Positions 33,669 to 42,106 of a DNA stretch of 64,000 bases are shown in pieces. Position numbers and translations under genes: made by a program. Within the stretch, counting starts at the first letter, position 1; each line of letters opens with the position of its first letter. Origin of the DNA: JAAAPF01 sp046541805. Its GTDB lineage: Bacteria > Pseudomonadota > Alphaproteobacteria > Geminicoccales > Geminicoccaceae. A model generated the notes under the pieces. The model made no database searches, was not told the DNA's origin, and saw only the letters and a list, made by a program, of their open reading frames with translations. The DNA is taken from assembly GCA_046541805.1 (NCBI GenBank), contig JBKHCM010000001.1:1-64000 (forward strand), read 5' to 3'.

Positions 33669-34652
33669 CTACTGGCCGAAGATCTCGACGAAGCGCTGCT
33701 TGTTGGCCTGGTCGTCGGCGAGCGCCTCGCCGGCGTCGAAGGGCATGAGCGCGATCTCGTCGCGCGGCGGGAAGCCCGTGGGCGGGCTCACCTCGGGATG
33801 CGCCGGCAGATAGCCCTGGGACGCCGCGAGCTCTTGACCCTCGCGGGAGAGGAGAAAGTCGACGAAGGCCTCGGCCGCCTCGGGATTGCGGGCGGTGGAG
33901 AGGATCGCCACCGGCTCGGTCACCGCCGACACCCCCTCGGTGGGGAAGACGAAATCGACGGGCGAGCCGTTCTGCGCCTCGCGGATCGGCAGGAAGTCGA
34001 CGACGACGCCGTAGAGCTTCTCGCCCGAGGCGACCGTGCGGAAGACGCCGCCGTTGCCGCCCTGCGGCTGGATGCCGTTCGCCGCCAGCGCCTCGTAGTA
34101 GTCCCAACCGAAGTCCGGGTGCGAGACCACCGTCTCCATATGGATGGCCGCGGCGCCCGAGGTCAGCGGGCTCGGCATCGCCACTTGGTTCTCGGCCGCG
34201 TCGGCGGTGAGGTCGTGCCACGAGGTCGGCGGCGTCGGCGCGGCGTCGTTGTAGACGATGCCGGTGGTGATCAGCTTGGTCGAAAAGTAGTGGCCCTCGG
34301 CGTCGTGGAGCGCCGCGTCGTAGGCCTCGGTGGGTGCCTCGGGATAGGCCATGAGCCGGCCTTCCTGGGCGAGGCCCTCCATCGTCACGGTGTCGGCGAT
34401 CAACAGCACATCGGGTTGCGGGTCACCGGCGGCGAACTCGGCGCGCAGCTTCGCCATCATCTTGGTGGTGCCGTCGCGCACCCACTCCACCTCGACATCG
34501 GGGTGCGCCGCTTGAAAGGCGTCGACCGTCGCCTGGGCGTCGGCGTTGGGCTGGCTGGTGTAGAGCACGAGCGTGCCCGACTGGGCGAAAGCGCTCGGCG
34601 CGCCCAAGGCGAAGGCCACGCCGGCAAGCGACGCGAGCAGGCGCTTGGTCAT
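33669..34652 (-). CDS. Periplasmic solute-binding protein of a ferric-type ABC transporter
   Basis: This 327-aa protein has a signal peptide (MTKRLLASLAGVAFALGAPSAFA) followed by SGTLVLYTSQPNADAQATVD, the usual first strand of class-C iron-binding-type proteins (SBP_bac_6/FbpA group). Further motifs are FSTKLITTGIVYNDAAPTPP and PVAILSTARNPEAAEAFVDF. Only some of the Tyr residues that bind iron in FbpA are obvious, so iron is plausible but not proven; 2-aminoethylphosphonate or another anion is possible. ATG 34652 has an excellent AGAGGAGGA binding site. It is first in a two-gene operon with the permease. Confidence 0.87.
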   Translation of the reverse strand: MTKRLLASLAGVAFALGAPSAFAQSGTLVLYTSQPNADAQATVDAFQAAHPDVEVEWVRDGTTKMMAKLRAEFAAGDPQPDVLLIADTVTMEGLAQEGRLMAYPEAPTEAYDAALHDAEGHYFSTKLITTGIVYNDAAPTPPTSWHDLTADAAENQVAMPSPLTSGAAAIHMETVVSHPDFGWDYYEALAANGIQPQGGNGGVFRTVASGEKLYGVVVDFLPIREAQNGSPVDFVFPTEGVSAVTEPVAILSTARNPEAAEAFVDFLLSREGQELAASQGYLPAHPEVSPPTGFPPRDEIALMPFDAGEALADDQANKQRFVEIFGQ

Positions 34653-35234
34653 CAAGGTCCTCCTCTGGTACTTCCGCTGCCGCTTACGCGCAGATTGTGA
34701 CACAGCGATGATACGCGGCGACGGGCACAACGCCGGTTCGCTGCACTCGTTCAAGCTGAAACTTTACTCCGGCTCTTCTGCCCGGGATCCACCGACCATG
34801 CGCCGAGCGATCTCGGGTGGCAGAGCCCCGATGCCGTACCCTCGCTTGCCGTTCGCGCGCCTCGCGCTCGCGGTCACCTTGATCGGCGCCGCAGCCTTGG
34901 CCTTCGCCGCCGAGCTGTTGCCCGGCGCGGCGATGTGGCGGCCATCGCCCGGGCGTTGCGCCGACCGCTCGCGACGCGCGCCGGGCGGCGGTGCGCGCCC
35001 AGCGCGCGCGGCGAGCCGCGCCGAGCGCCGGCGTCATTGCGGCAACCGCCGCCGGGTGCCGCCCAGGTAGGACACGCCTGTCCTGGTGACTGTCGAGGGC
35101 CCGAGCGGCATGCGCCAGCCGACGGCGTCGCCGACATCCAAGGGGCACAAGGCACCTCGGTCGGAGATGGAGACGAAACTCGGATGGAGGGCGACGCCAA
35201 GCCTCGGATGTTGACGAGGGGTTGAGGCAGGGGC
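34653..35234. other. Gap upstream of the ABC binding protein
   Basis: There is no supported gene in about 580 bp. A short plus-strand frame (34831-35070) starts with a hydrophobic stretch (ARLALAVTLIGAAALAFAAE) but continues as Arg/Ala-rich low complexity and lacks a binding site, so I do not call it. The AT-richer part 34680-34790 is the likely promoter region for the binding-protein gene. I could not find a clear iron-box palindrome. Confidence 0.3.
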
Positions 35235-35606
35235 TCAGCCCGTAGCGGCGAAGCCGCGCCCGCCCGGCCGCGTGTAGGCCCCGCGTGGCGGGCTGAAGAT
35301 GTCGAGGATGCGCGCGCCCGCGGGCCCGGCGATGAAGTTGTGGGGCATGCCGCAAGGGATGTGGCAGACGTCGCCGGGGCCGACGTCGAGCTCCTCCTGG
35401 CCGACCAGCAGCACGCCGCCGCCCTCGATCACCACCGCCCACTGCTCCTCTTCGTGGTGGTGCTCGTCGCCGGCGGCGTTGGGCGCGCAGGTCAGCACCG
35501 ACAGCATCGCGTGCTTGCCCCAGAAGAGCTGGGTGTCGAGGCCGTCGGCCAGCGTGCGGGCGAGCCCGCCCTGCGGATCGTTCAGGTTGAAGCGCTGGAC
35601 CGCCAT
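35235..35606 (-). CDS. Small cupin-domain protein
   Basis: This 123-aa single-domain cupin has motif 1 GDEHHHEEEQWAVVIEGGGVL (three His and a Glu as metal ligands) and motif 2 VGPGDVCHIPCGMPHNFIAG, so a mononuclear metal site is complete. Such proteins act as isomerases, dioxygenases or small-molecule sensors. ATG 35606 follows AGGGGAGACGACG. It lies 31 bp downstream of a Rieske oxygenase and a 71-aa gene on the same strand and may belong to their operon, although the direct substrate link is unknown. Confidence 0.85.
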   Translation of the reverse strand: MAVQRFNLNDPQGGLARTLADGLDTQLFWGKHAMLSVLTCAPNAAGDEHHHEEEQWAVVIEGGGVLLVGQEELDVGPGDVCHIPCGMPHNFIAGPAGARILDIFSPPRGAYTRPGGRGFAATG

Positions 35607-35637
35607 CGTCGTCTCCCCTGATCGCCAGGGGGAAAGC

Positions 35638-35853
35638 CTAGTCGATGCGGCGCCCCGCGCGAAGGTGGTGCTCGGCGGTGAGCCGGATCTCGCCCGCGCC
35701 CGCGACCAGCGCCATCACCAGCGCCTGCGTCCACCAGAAGGCGGCAGCCTCGTCCCGCCCACGACCCTGCTCGCGCGCCGCCTCGTCGGCGTAGAGCTCT
35801 GCGAGCTCGGCCTCGCCCGGGGCCGCGCCCGCGAGCTCCATGGCGGCGCTCAC
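35638..35853 (-). CDS. Small 71-aa protein translationally coupled to a Rieske oxygenase
   Basis: The frame begins with GTG at 35853 that overlaps the stop of the Rieske oxygenase gene as GTGA, and ends at 35638. The protein (MSAAMELAGAAPGEAELAEL ... AFWWTQALVMALVAGAGEIR) is mostly helical, acidic at the N-terminus and basic at the C-terminus. I do not recognise the family. The 4-base overlap and conserved strand make it a real gene in my view, perhaps a helper or assembly factor for the oxygenase. Confidence 0.6.
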   Translation of the reverse strand: MSAAMELAGAAPGEAELAELYADEAAREQGRGRDEAAAFWWTQALVMALVAGAGEIRLTAEHHLRAGRRID

Positions 35854-37034
35854 GGCGCCAGCAACCGGCCGGCGACCCAACGGTGGAAGGCGTGGGTCGG
35901 CGGGTCCATCGCCGGCGAGAACCGCCCGCCGTCGAAGGCGGGCGAGGCGCGGCCGGCCTGCATGCCCTCGACGACGGCGACGTCCTCCTCGAAGACCTCG
36001 CGCCAGAGCTCCCGCGAGCGCCGGCGCAGCTCGCCGAGGGCGGCGTCCGTCGCGGCGTCCTCGAGGTAGTAGAGCCGGACGTGCTCGGCGGTGCGCGCCA
36101 CGCCACGCGGCTCGACCAGGATGGCGAAGCCCTGATCGCGGTGCAGGCCCATGAGCAGGTTCGGATAGAGGGCGACGTACTCCGCGCCGGTCGCCCAGAA
36201 GTCGTCGAGGCCCGCAAAGCCTGGAAAGCGCCGGCCGGCCGCGTCGAGCGTGGGCTGGTAGGCGCGGGTGAGCTGGCCCGAGAACGCGCCCGCCTCGACG
36301 ATGTTGTTGTGGTCCTCGAGCCGCGAATAGCTGTTGAGGCCCGGATGCACCCACGGCAGGTGGTAGGCCTCGACGTAGTTCTCGACCGCGAGCTTCCAGT
36401 TGGCCGCGAGCTCGAGGGTGAAGGCGCCCTCTTCCGGCGCCGGCGCGCGCAGGCGGGCGAGGTCGAAGCCGGCCCAGCGGCGGGCCAGCGGGTCGATCCA
36501 GTCCGCGAAGGCGGGCGCCTCGCCGTCGAGATCGACGAAGACGAAGTCCCACCAGACCGCGCTGCGCACCGGGACCAGGGCGAGCGCGCTCTTGTCGATG
36601 TCGGGATGGACGTTGCAGCCCGGCCCGCCGACATGGGGCGCGATCATCAGCTTGCCGCCGTGGTCGTAGCACCAGGAGTGATAGGGGCAGCGGATGACGT
36701 TGGCGAAGCGGGTGGGCGCCGTCGCCAGCTTCATGCCGCGGTGACGGCAGACGTTGTGGAAGACGCGCACGCCGCCGTCCTTGGCGCGCAACAGCAAGAG
36801 CGGCGCACCGCCGAGCTCGACCGGGCGGGCGTCGCCGGGCGCGGGCACGTCGCTCGCGAAGCCGACGCAGGCCCAGCCGCGCCGCCACAGCCGGCGCTCT
36901 TCGAACGCGGCGAAGTCGGTGTCGGTGTAGGCGGCGTTGGGCAAGCCGCGGGCGCGCCCGATCGGCGCGTCCACCGCCATCAAGCCCTCGACGAAGCCGC
37001 CGTCGAGGCGTGTCGCCGCCGCGATGTCGCCCAT
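35850..37034 (-). CDS. Rieske non-heme iron oxygenase, alpha subunit type
   Basis: This 394-aa protein has the Rieske [2Fe-2S] motif VCRHRGMKLA ... IRCPYHSWCYDHGG (C-x-H and C-x2-H) at about residues 80-125. The catalytic domain has a mononuclear iron site built from ENYVEAYHLPWVHP (two His, Asp bridge equivalent) and a later acidic ligand. It resembles the GbcA/CntA-like single-alpha oxygenases that hydroxylate or demethylate small quaternary amines or aromatics; the substrate cannot be fixed, and the reductase partner is not adjacent. ATG 37034 is supported by GGAGGGGG. It is first of a likely operon with a 71-aa gene and a cupin. Confidence 0.9.
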   Translation of the reverse strand: MGDIAAATRLDGGFVEGLMAVDAPIGRARGLPNAAYTDTDFAAFEERRLWRRGWACVGFASDVPAPGDARPVELGGAPLLLLRAKDGGVRVFHNVCRHRGMKLATAPTRFANVIRCPYHSWCYDHGGKLMIAPHVGGPGCNVHPDIDKSALALVPVRSAVWWDFVFVDLDGEAPAFADWIDPLARRWAGFDLARLRAPAPEEGAFTLELAANWKLAVENYVEAYHLPWVHPGLNSYSRLEDHNNIVEAGAFSGQLTRAYQPTLDAAGRRFPGFAGLDDFWATGAEYVALYPNLLMGLHRDQGFAILVEPRGVARTAEHVRLYYLEDAATDAALGELRRRSRELWREVFEEDVAVVEGMQAGRASPAFDGGRFSPAMDPPTHAFHRWVAGRLLAP

Positions 37035-37184
37035 GCCCCCTCCACACCGCACAAAGGCCGGAAAACCGCGGCGAACCTACGCGGCGGCAAGCTGCCGCTC
37101 TCGCGCAAGCGCGACATCGGGCGTCCAAGCTGCGACGCGCCCGCACCCCTGGCCGGCAGCGGCGCAGCGCCTTACATCGCGCCC

Positions 37185-38354
37185 ATGCAGACGCTCAGCT
37201 TCGAAGCCGTGGTCGTCGGCGGGGGACCCGCCGGGCTCTCCGCCGCCCTCGCCCTCGCCCGCGCCGGCCGCGCCACGGCGCTGGTCGATCCCACCGCCGA
37301 TGCCCTGCCGCCGGCGGGCCGGACCACCGCCGTGATGGCCCCCCAGGCGGAGTTCCTGCGGGAGCTCGGGGCCTGGCCCGCGGCCGCCGAGGACGCGCCG
37401 CTGCGGGGCCTGCGCATCGTCAACCGCGGCGACGGCGACGAGGAGGTGCTCTTCCTCGCCGACGAGCTCGACCTCGACGCCTTCGCCTGGAACGTGCCGA
37501 ACGCGGCGCTGGTCGAGGCCCTGCGTGCGGCCGCGGCGGCCGCCGAGGTCGTCACCCTTCCCGCCCGGCTCGCCGAGGTGGACCGCCGCCGGGGCAATTG
37601 GCGGCTTGGCCTCGACGACGGCCGCCAGCTCGACGCGACGCTCCTGATCGGCGCCGACGGCAAGGCCTCCCGGGTGCGCTCGGCCCTCAAGATCGACGCC
37701 CGCCGCCACGACTACGGCCAGATCGCCAACACCGCCAAGCTCGCCATCACCGGCGGCCACGACAACGTCTCCACCGAGGTCCACAAGCCGGGCGGCCCCT
37801 TCACCACCGTGCCGGCGGGGCCCGCGCATGTGAGCTTGGTCTGGCTCGAGCCGAATGCGGCGGGCGAGCGGCTCGCCGGGCTCGACGACGCCGCCTTCCT
37901 CGACGCCTGCATGGCCGAGGATCGCGGCCACCATGGCCGAATGGACGAGGTCGAGGGCCGTGCCGCGGTGCCGGTGATCGGCCTTTTGGCGGAACGGCTG
38001 GCGGGGCCGGGCGCGCTCATCCTCGGCGAAGCGGCCCACGCCGTCTCGCCCCTGGGTGCTCAGGGCTTCAACCTCAGCCTGCGCGACGCCGCCGCCTTGG
38101 CCGAGCTCGCCGCCGGGCCGGGCTTCGCCAAGGCCGAGCGGCTCTGCCGCTACGAGCGCGAGCGTCTCGCCGAGACCCGCCTCGTCTTCTGGTTCGTCGA
38201 CGCGCTCAACCGCTCGGTGCAGCGCCCGGAGCTGGCGTTGCGGCTGTTGAGCGGCGTCGGGCTGCAGGCGGTGAGCGCCTGGGGGCCGGTGCGCCGCGCG
38301 GTGATGGCGCGCCTGCTCGAGCCGCACGTCTTCTCCCGCACGGCGAGGTCCTGA
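37185..38354 (+). CDS. UbiH-family FAD-dependent hydroxylase
   Basis: This 389-aa flavoprotein of the UbiH/UbiF/Coq6 group starts FEAVVVGGGPAGLSAALALA (dinucleotide fold). It contains LIGADGKASRVRSALKI and then ALILGEAAHAVSPLGAQGFN, the second FAD motif, where the usual GDAAH is GEAAH. UbiH-type enzymes add a hydroxyl to the ubiquinone ring; which ring position this one modifies is not decidable. No Shine-Dalgarno is visible before ATG 37185, so translation may be leaderless or inefficient. The stop overlaps the next start as TGATG, coupling it to a DCC-family thiol protein. Confidence 0.88.
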   Translation: MQTLSFEAVVVGGGPAGLSAALALARAGRATALVDPTADALPPAGRTTAVMAPQAEFLRELGAWPAAAEDAPLRGLRIVNRGDGDEEVLFLADELDLDAFAWNVPNAALVEALRAAAAAAEVVTLPARLAEVDRRRGNWRLGLDDGRQLDATLLIGADGKASRVRSALKIDARRHDYGQIANTAKLAITGGHDNVSTEVHKPGGPFTTVPAGPAHVSLVWLEPNAAGERLAGLDDAAFLDACMAEDRGHHGRMDEVEGRAAVPVIGLLAERLAGPGALILGEAAHAVSPLGAQGFNLSLRDAAALAELAAGPGFAKAERLCRYERERLAETRLVFWFVDALNRSVQRPELALRLLSGVGLQAVSAWGPVRRAVMARLLEPHVFSRTARS

Positions 38355-38746
38355 TGCGCGAGCGTCTCACCGTCTACTACAACGGCGCGTGCCCGATCTG
38401 CGGCGCCGAGGTCCGTCACTACCGCGCGCTCGCGGCCAAGAGCGAGGCGCCGCTGGACTGGGTCGACATCAGCGCCGAGCCGCGCGCGCTCGAGCGCTGG
38501 GGCATCGACGGCGAGGGCGCCAAGCGCCGGCTCTACGCCGTTGAGGCCGACGGCAGCCTGGTCGGCGGGGTCGAGGCCTTCGCCCGCCTCTGGGAGCGCC
38601 TGCCGCGTTACCGTGCGTTCGCGCGCGTCGCCCGCACGCCGGGGCTCCGTCCCTTCGCCGAAGTGCTGTACGAGCGCGTGCTGGCGCCCGGACTCGTGCG
38701 CTACAACGCTTGGCGCGAGCGGCGGCGGGCCCGCGCCGCGGCTTGA
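38354..38746 (+). CDS. DCC-family thiol-disulfide oxidoreductase-like protein (DUF393)
   Basis: This 130-aa protein begins LTVYYNGACPICGAEVRHYR, the family's YDGxCPxC-like redox motif, and ends with helices (LYERVLAPGLVRYNAW) typical of DUF393. DCC proteins are thought to carry a thioredoxin-like CPxC site; the biological role is unknown. ATG 38354 overlaps the upstream UbiH-type stop (TGATG), so it is translated together with the hydroxylase and may serve it. Confidence 0.88.
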   Translation: MRERLTVYYNGACPICGAEVRHYRALAAKSEAPLDWVDISAEPRALERWGIDGEGAKRRLYAVEADGSLVGGVEAFARLWERLPRYRAFARVARTPGLRPFAEVLYERVLAPGLVRYNAWRERRRARAAA

Positions 38747-39027
38747 GCCCGCCGTCTCAGGCCCAAGCCGCGCGGGCGACCTCGGCGCCGGCCGACGCGG
38801 CATCAACTCGGCCACGACCGGCTCCTTTCGGAGCGGGAGTTGGGCGACGGCGCGGGCGAGCGCGTCTTGGAGCCCGGCGCGGACGCGGTCGTGGTGCGTC
38901 GCGAACCGCGGTGCGCTCGAAGGCCGGTGCACGTCCCGTGCGCGCCAGGATCACCGTCTTCAGCGCCCGCTCGAGATCGTGCGGAACCGGCTCGCGCCGG
39001 CGTGCGCTGCGGTGAGCGGGGCGCGGC
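38747..39027. other. Gap with a possible gene remnant on the minus strand
   Basis: No intact gene is present. On the minus strand two adjacent frames read VPHDLERALKTVILARTGRA and, after a shift, HHDRVRAGLQDALARAVAQL. They have protein-like composition and could be pieces of a decayed helical protein, but I cannot name it. Confidence 0.25.
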
Positions 39028-39765
39028 TCAGGGGAAGGCGCAGGTCTGCGCCGTGACCTCGACGAAGCCGCGCTCGGCGTGGGGCCGCACCTGAAAGCGC
39101 CATTCGCGGTCGCCGTCGACCAGGCGGTGCGTCAGCGGCAGCGTGCCTTCGGCGAGGCTCACCGCGCCGTCGAGCTTCAAGAACCGGATCGAGACCGGCT
39201 CGGCGGCGTCGAACCACGCCTCCGCTCGACCGTCGTCGTCGCGCGCCGCCGCACCCTGCCCGGTGACGGTGATGCGGCCGTCACCGAAGGCGACGGTGTT
39301 GTCGCGGCCGACGGCCACCGGCGTCGTCAACAAAAAGCGCTTGGTTTCGACCGCCTCGGCGCACGCCTCACGCGCCTGCACCTCGGCGAGGACGAAGCGC
39401 AGCCGCTCGGCCGGCATGCCGCCCTCGAGGCGCCGGTCGATCAAGGTCAACAGCTCACGGCGCTCGCCGGTCGGGACGTCGCGCTGGTAGCGCTCGGCGA
39501 TGGCGTGCGCCCGCTCGCGCGCCGCCCGCTCGCGCTCGCTCGCCGTGAGCGCCTCCTCGCGGGCGTCGATGATCTCCCCCTCGAGAGCGGCCACTTGGTC
39601 GCCGAGGCGGTCGAGCTCGGCCTGGTTCTGCGCCCGGCCGCTCTCGTAGGCGACGAAGCCGGCGACCCCGACACCGCCGAGCACCAGGAACCAGCGCACG
39701 ACACGCATCACCGCCTGCCGCCGCCGCTGCCGGCGCGTGAAACCCAAGGTCGAAAACGTTCGCAT
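39028..39765 (-). CDS. Single-pass membrane protein with coiled coil, coupled to PPSR
   Basis: This 245-aa protein is of unrecognised family. A basic N-terminus (FTRRQRRRQAVMRVV) precedes one membrane helix (WFLVLGGVGVAGFVAYESGR), then a predicted coiled coil (about 50-105; LDRLGDQVAALEGEIIDARE), and a C-terminal periplasmic beta-rich region with two cysteines. ATG 39765 lies two bases after the PPSR stop, so the genes are in one operon. The layout recalls envelope scaffold or signal proteins, but no function can be assigned. Confidence 0.75.
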   Translation of the reverse strand: MRTFSTLGFTRRQRRRQAVMRVVRWFLVLGGVGVAGFVAYESGRAQNQAELDRLGDQVAALEGEIIDAREEALTASERERAARERAHAIAERYQRDVPTGERRELLTLIDRRLEGGMPAERLRFVLAEVQAREACAEAVETKRFLLTTPVAVGRDNTVAFGDGRITVTGQGAAARDDDGRAEAWFDAAEPVSIRFLKLDGAVSLAEGTLPLTHRLVDGDREWRFQVRPHAERGFVEVTAQTCAFP

Positions 39766-39767
39766 CG

Positions 39768-40652
39768 TCAGTCGTCGCCGTCGTCCTGCTCGCCCCCGGC
39801 CAGCACGGTGCGCAGGTCGGGATTCACGCGCTCCTGATAGAGCTTGTAGATGGCGGCGGCGGTCTCTTCCACCGACCGACGCGTGACGTCGATGGTGGGC
39901 CATCCGTGACGTGCGAACAACCTACGCGCGAACCGGAGCTCCTCGCGCACGCGGTCGAGCTCGGCGTAGTCGCCACCGTGGCGGGCGCTGGCGCGGAGCT
40001 TGGCGTCGTCGAGGCCGAGCATGCGCTGGCGGTTACGCCGGATCTCGACCAGAAGATCGGCCTGCAGCGTCAGCCCCACCACCAGGTTGGCCTTCAGCTT
40101 GGAGAAGTCGACGAGCGGCGGCCGTTCCGGGACCAGTGGGATGTTCGCCGCCTTGATACCGCGATTGGCCAGGTACATGCAGGTCGGGGTCTTGCTGGTG
40201 CGCGAGACGCCGAGAACGATGACATCGGCGTCGTAGATCTTTTCGGGCTGCTGGCCGTCGTCGTGACGCATGACGAAGTTCATCGCCTCGATGCGCGAGA
40301 AATAGTCGTCGTCGAGGACGTACTGGCGGCCGGCGCGGGCCTTGGCCTCGTGGCCGACCGCCTGGCTCACGGTGTCGATCAGGCCGTCGAGGACGGGCAC
40401 ACAGGGCACGCCCCGCTGTGCGCAGTGCGCCATGAGCTGATCCCGCAGGCCCGGTTCCACCAAGGTGAAGACGACGATGCCGGGCAGCGCGTCGATGAAG
40501 TTGAAGACGCGCTGGAGCTGCGGCTCGGTGCGGATGAAGAACCAGACGTGTTCGATCGGCGTGACCGTGTCGAACTGGGAGATCGCGGCCCGGGTCACCG
40601 TGGTGACGGTCTCACCGGTGGAATCGGAGATGAGGTGCAGATGCAGCCGCAT
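39768..40652 (-). CDS. PPDK/PEPS regulatory protein: bifunctional kinase/pyrophosphorylase (UPF0085, DUF299)
   Basis: This 294-aa protein starts LHLHLISDSTGETVTTVTRA and has the P-loop-like VLGVSRTSKTPTCMYLANRG near residue 150, the two hallmarks of the DUF299/PPSR family. These enzymes inactivate pyruvate phosphate dikinase or PEP synthase by ADP-dependent phosphorylation and reverse it by phosphorolysis. ATG 40652 fits the family start; the longer frame to 40829 is not supported. The gene diverges from hemE across 413 bp. The Rickettsia homologue RP001 belongs to this family and flanks the replication origin there. Confidence 0.9.
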   Translation of the reverse strand: MRLHLHLISDSTGETVTTVTRAAISQFDTVTPIEHVWFFIRTEPQLQRVFNFIDALPGIVVFTLVEPGLRDQLMAHCAQRGVPCVPVLDGLIDTVSQAVGHEAKARAGRQYVLDDDYFSRIEAMNFVMRHDDGQQPEKIYDADVIVLGVSRTSKTPTCMYLANRGIKAANIPLVPERPPLVDFSKLKANLVVGLTLQADLLVEIRRNRQRMLGLDDAKLRASARHGGDYAELDRVREELRFARRLFARHGWPTIDVTRRSVEETAAAIYKLYQERVNPDLRTVLAGGEQDDGDD

Positions 40653-41065
40653 GGACAACCGCCCGAACGTCGCCGAGGGAAAGGGGGGACAACTCGGCCC
40701 CGGCGCCGCCGCCGTGCGGCGGTTGGGGACGGGGACGCGTTTGCGCACAATCCCGCTCACCTGTGTACGCGTGATCCACCGCCTCTGCACGACGGGTGTT
40801 GTCCGCCGAAGGTCGCGGCTTCCATCCACCGCATCCCCGTTTTACGCCCGCGCTCGAAGACGGCCCTGGCCGCGCGCATCCCGGCGTCGTACCGATGGCC
40901 GTCCCCAGCGGGTCCGGGTTTTCCCGGACGGACGGGACAGCGGTGAGGGATTGTGGATGCGGGCTTATCCTCGCGATCGCATGTGCCTACCACCTACCTC
41001 CACCTTTTCTCTTCATTGAAAAGAGAGGGGAGACGGATCGGCGGAACCGGGGACGAAAGGGAAGG
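40653..41065. other. Candidate chromosomal replication origin between PPSR and hemE
   Basis: There is no gene here. The interval is bounded by the same two genes that flank oriC in Caulobacter and Rickettsia. DnaA-box-like strings are TGATCCACC (40772-40780, like the Caulobacter TGATCCACA type), CCATCCACC (40822-40830), TGTGGATGC (40952-40960, reverse orientation) and TTATCCTCG (40965-40973). The segment 41002-41025 is more AT-rich and has a short hairpin. No GANTC methylation site or CtrA TTAA-N7-TTAA site was seen. It also has to hold the divergent hemE and PPSR promoters. Confidence 0.45.
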
Positions 41066-42106
41066 ATGGCGATGAAGCCGCTCTTGGCCGCCCTCAGAGG
41101 CGAAGCGATCGATCCGCCGCCGGTATGGCTGATGCGTCAGGCCGGTCGCTATCTGCCGGAGTACCGCGCGGTCCGCGCCGGCGCGGGCAGCTTTCTCGAT
41201 CTGTGCTACAACCCCGCACTCGCCTGCGAGGTGACCCTGCAACCGATCCGCCGCTTCGGCTTCGATGCGGCGATCCTGTTCTCGGACATCCTCGTGGTTC
41301 CGCACGCGCTGGGTCGCCCGCTGACCTTCGTCGAGAACGAGGGGCCTAAGCTGACGCCGCTCGGCGACCCCCCCGACGCCGAGCTCGACGCCATGGCGGC
41401 GGCGGCGATCCACGACCATCTGGCGCCGGTGTACGCCACCCTCGAGAGGGTGAAGGCGGCGCTGCCCGCCGAGGTGGCGCTGATCGGCTTCGCCGGCGCG
41501 CCTTGGACGCTCGCCTGCTATATGGTCGACGGCCAGGGCTCGAAGGAATACCTCAAGACCCGGCTGATGGCGGCGCGCGAGCCCGAGCGCTTCGCCCGGC
41601 TGATCCAGGTCCTCGAGCAGGCGTTGATCGCCTATCTCTGCCGTCAGATCGAGGCCGGCGCCGAGGCGGTGAAGCTGTTCGACAGCTGGGCCGGGGTGCT
41701 GGCGCCCGACGGCTTCAGGCGCTGGTCGCTCGAGCCGCTGCGGCGGATCACCGCCGGCATCAAGGCCCGCCATCCGGACGTCCCGGTCATCGTCTTTGCG
41801 CGCGGCGCCGGGGTGCAATACCCCGCCGTCGCGGCCGAGGTCGGCTGCGACGGCATGGCGCTGGACACCGCCGTGCCGCTGGACTGGGCGGCCCGCACCC
41901 TGCCGGCGCGGCCGACGCTCTCGGGCAATCTCGATCCCGTGCTCCTGGTCGCCGGCGGCGCGGCGCTCGATGCGGCGGTCGACCGCATCCGCGCCGACGT
42001 CGCCGGCCGGCCGCACATCTTCAACCTGGGCCACGGCGTCGTGCCGCAGACCGACCCGGCGCACGTCGCCCAACTCGTCAGGCGTTTGAGGGAACCGCGT
42101 CGATGA
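41066..42106 (+). CDS. hemE: Uroporphyrinogen decarboxylase
   Basis: This 346-aa enzyme decarboxylates the four acetate groups of uroporphyrinogen III to make coproporphyrinogen III in heme synthesis. Signatures are PPVWLMRQAGRYLPEYRAVR (the conserved RQAGRYLPEYR), AILFSDILVVPHALGRPLTF (catalytic Asp region), LIGFAGAPWTLACYMVDGQG and FNLGHGVVPQTDP. ATG 41066 has GAAAGGGAAGG upstream and another Met two codons later. The stop overlaps the start of hemJ. The usual hemH is not between them. Confidence 0.96.
   Translation: MAMKPLLAALRGEAIDPPPVWLMRQAGRYLPEYRAVRAGAGSFLDLCYNPALACEVTLQPIRRFGFDAAILFSDILVVPHALGRPLTFVENEGPKLTPLGDPPDAELDAMAAAAIHDHLAPVYATLERVKAALPAEVALIGFAGAPWTLACYMVDGQGSKEYLKTRLMAAREPERFARLIQVLEQALIAYLCRQIEAGAEAVKLFDSWAGVLAPDGFRRWSLEPLRRITAGIKARHPDVPVIVFARGAGVQYPAVAAEVGCDGMALDTAVPLDWAARTLPARPTLSGNLDPVLLVAGGAALDAAVDRIRADVAGRPHIFNLGHGVVPQTDPAHVAQLVRRLREPRR

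Noticed and set aside
34831..35070. 79-codon frame with a hydrophobic N-terminus
   Set aside because: The second half is low-complexity Arg/Ala, no ribosome binding site, no family; not convincing as a gene.
41002..41025. Short hairpin TCTCTT...AAGAGA before hemE as riboswitch or attenuator
   Set aside because: Only a six-base stem with an AT loop; no known heme- or metal-responsive RNA pattern fits.
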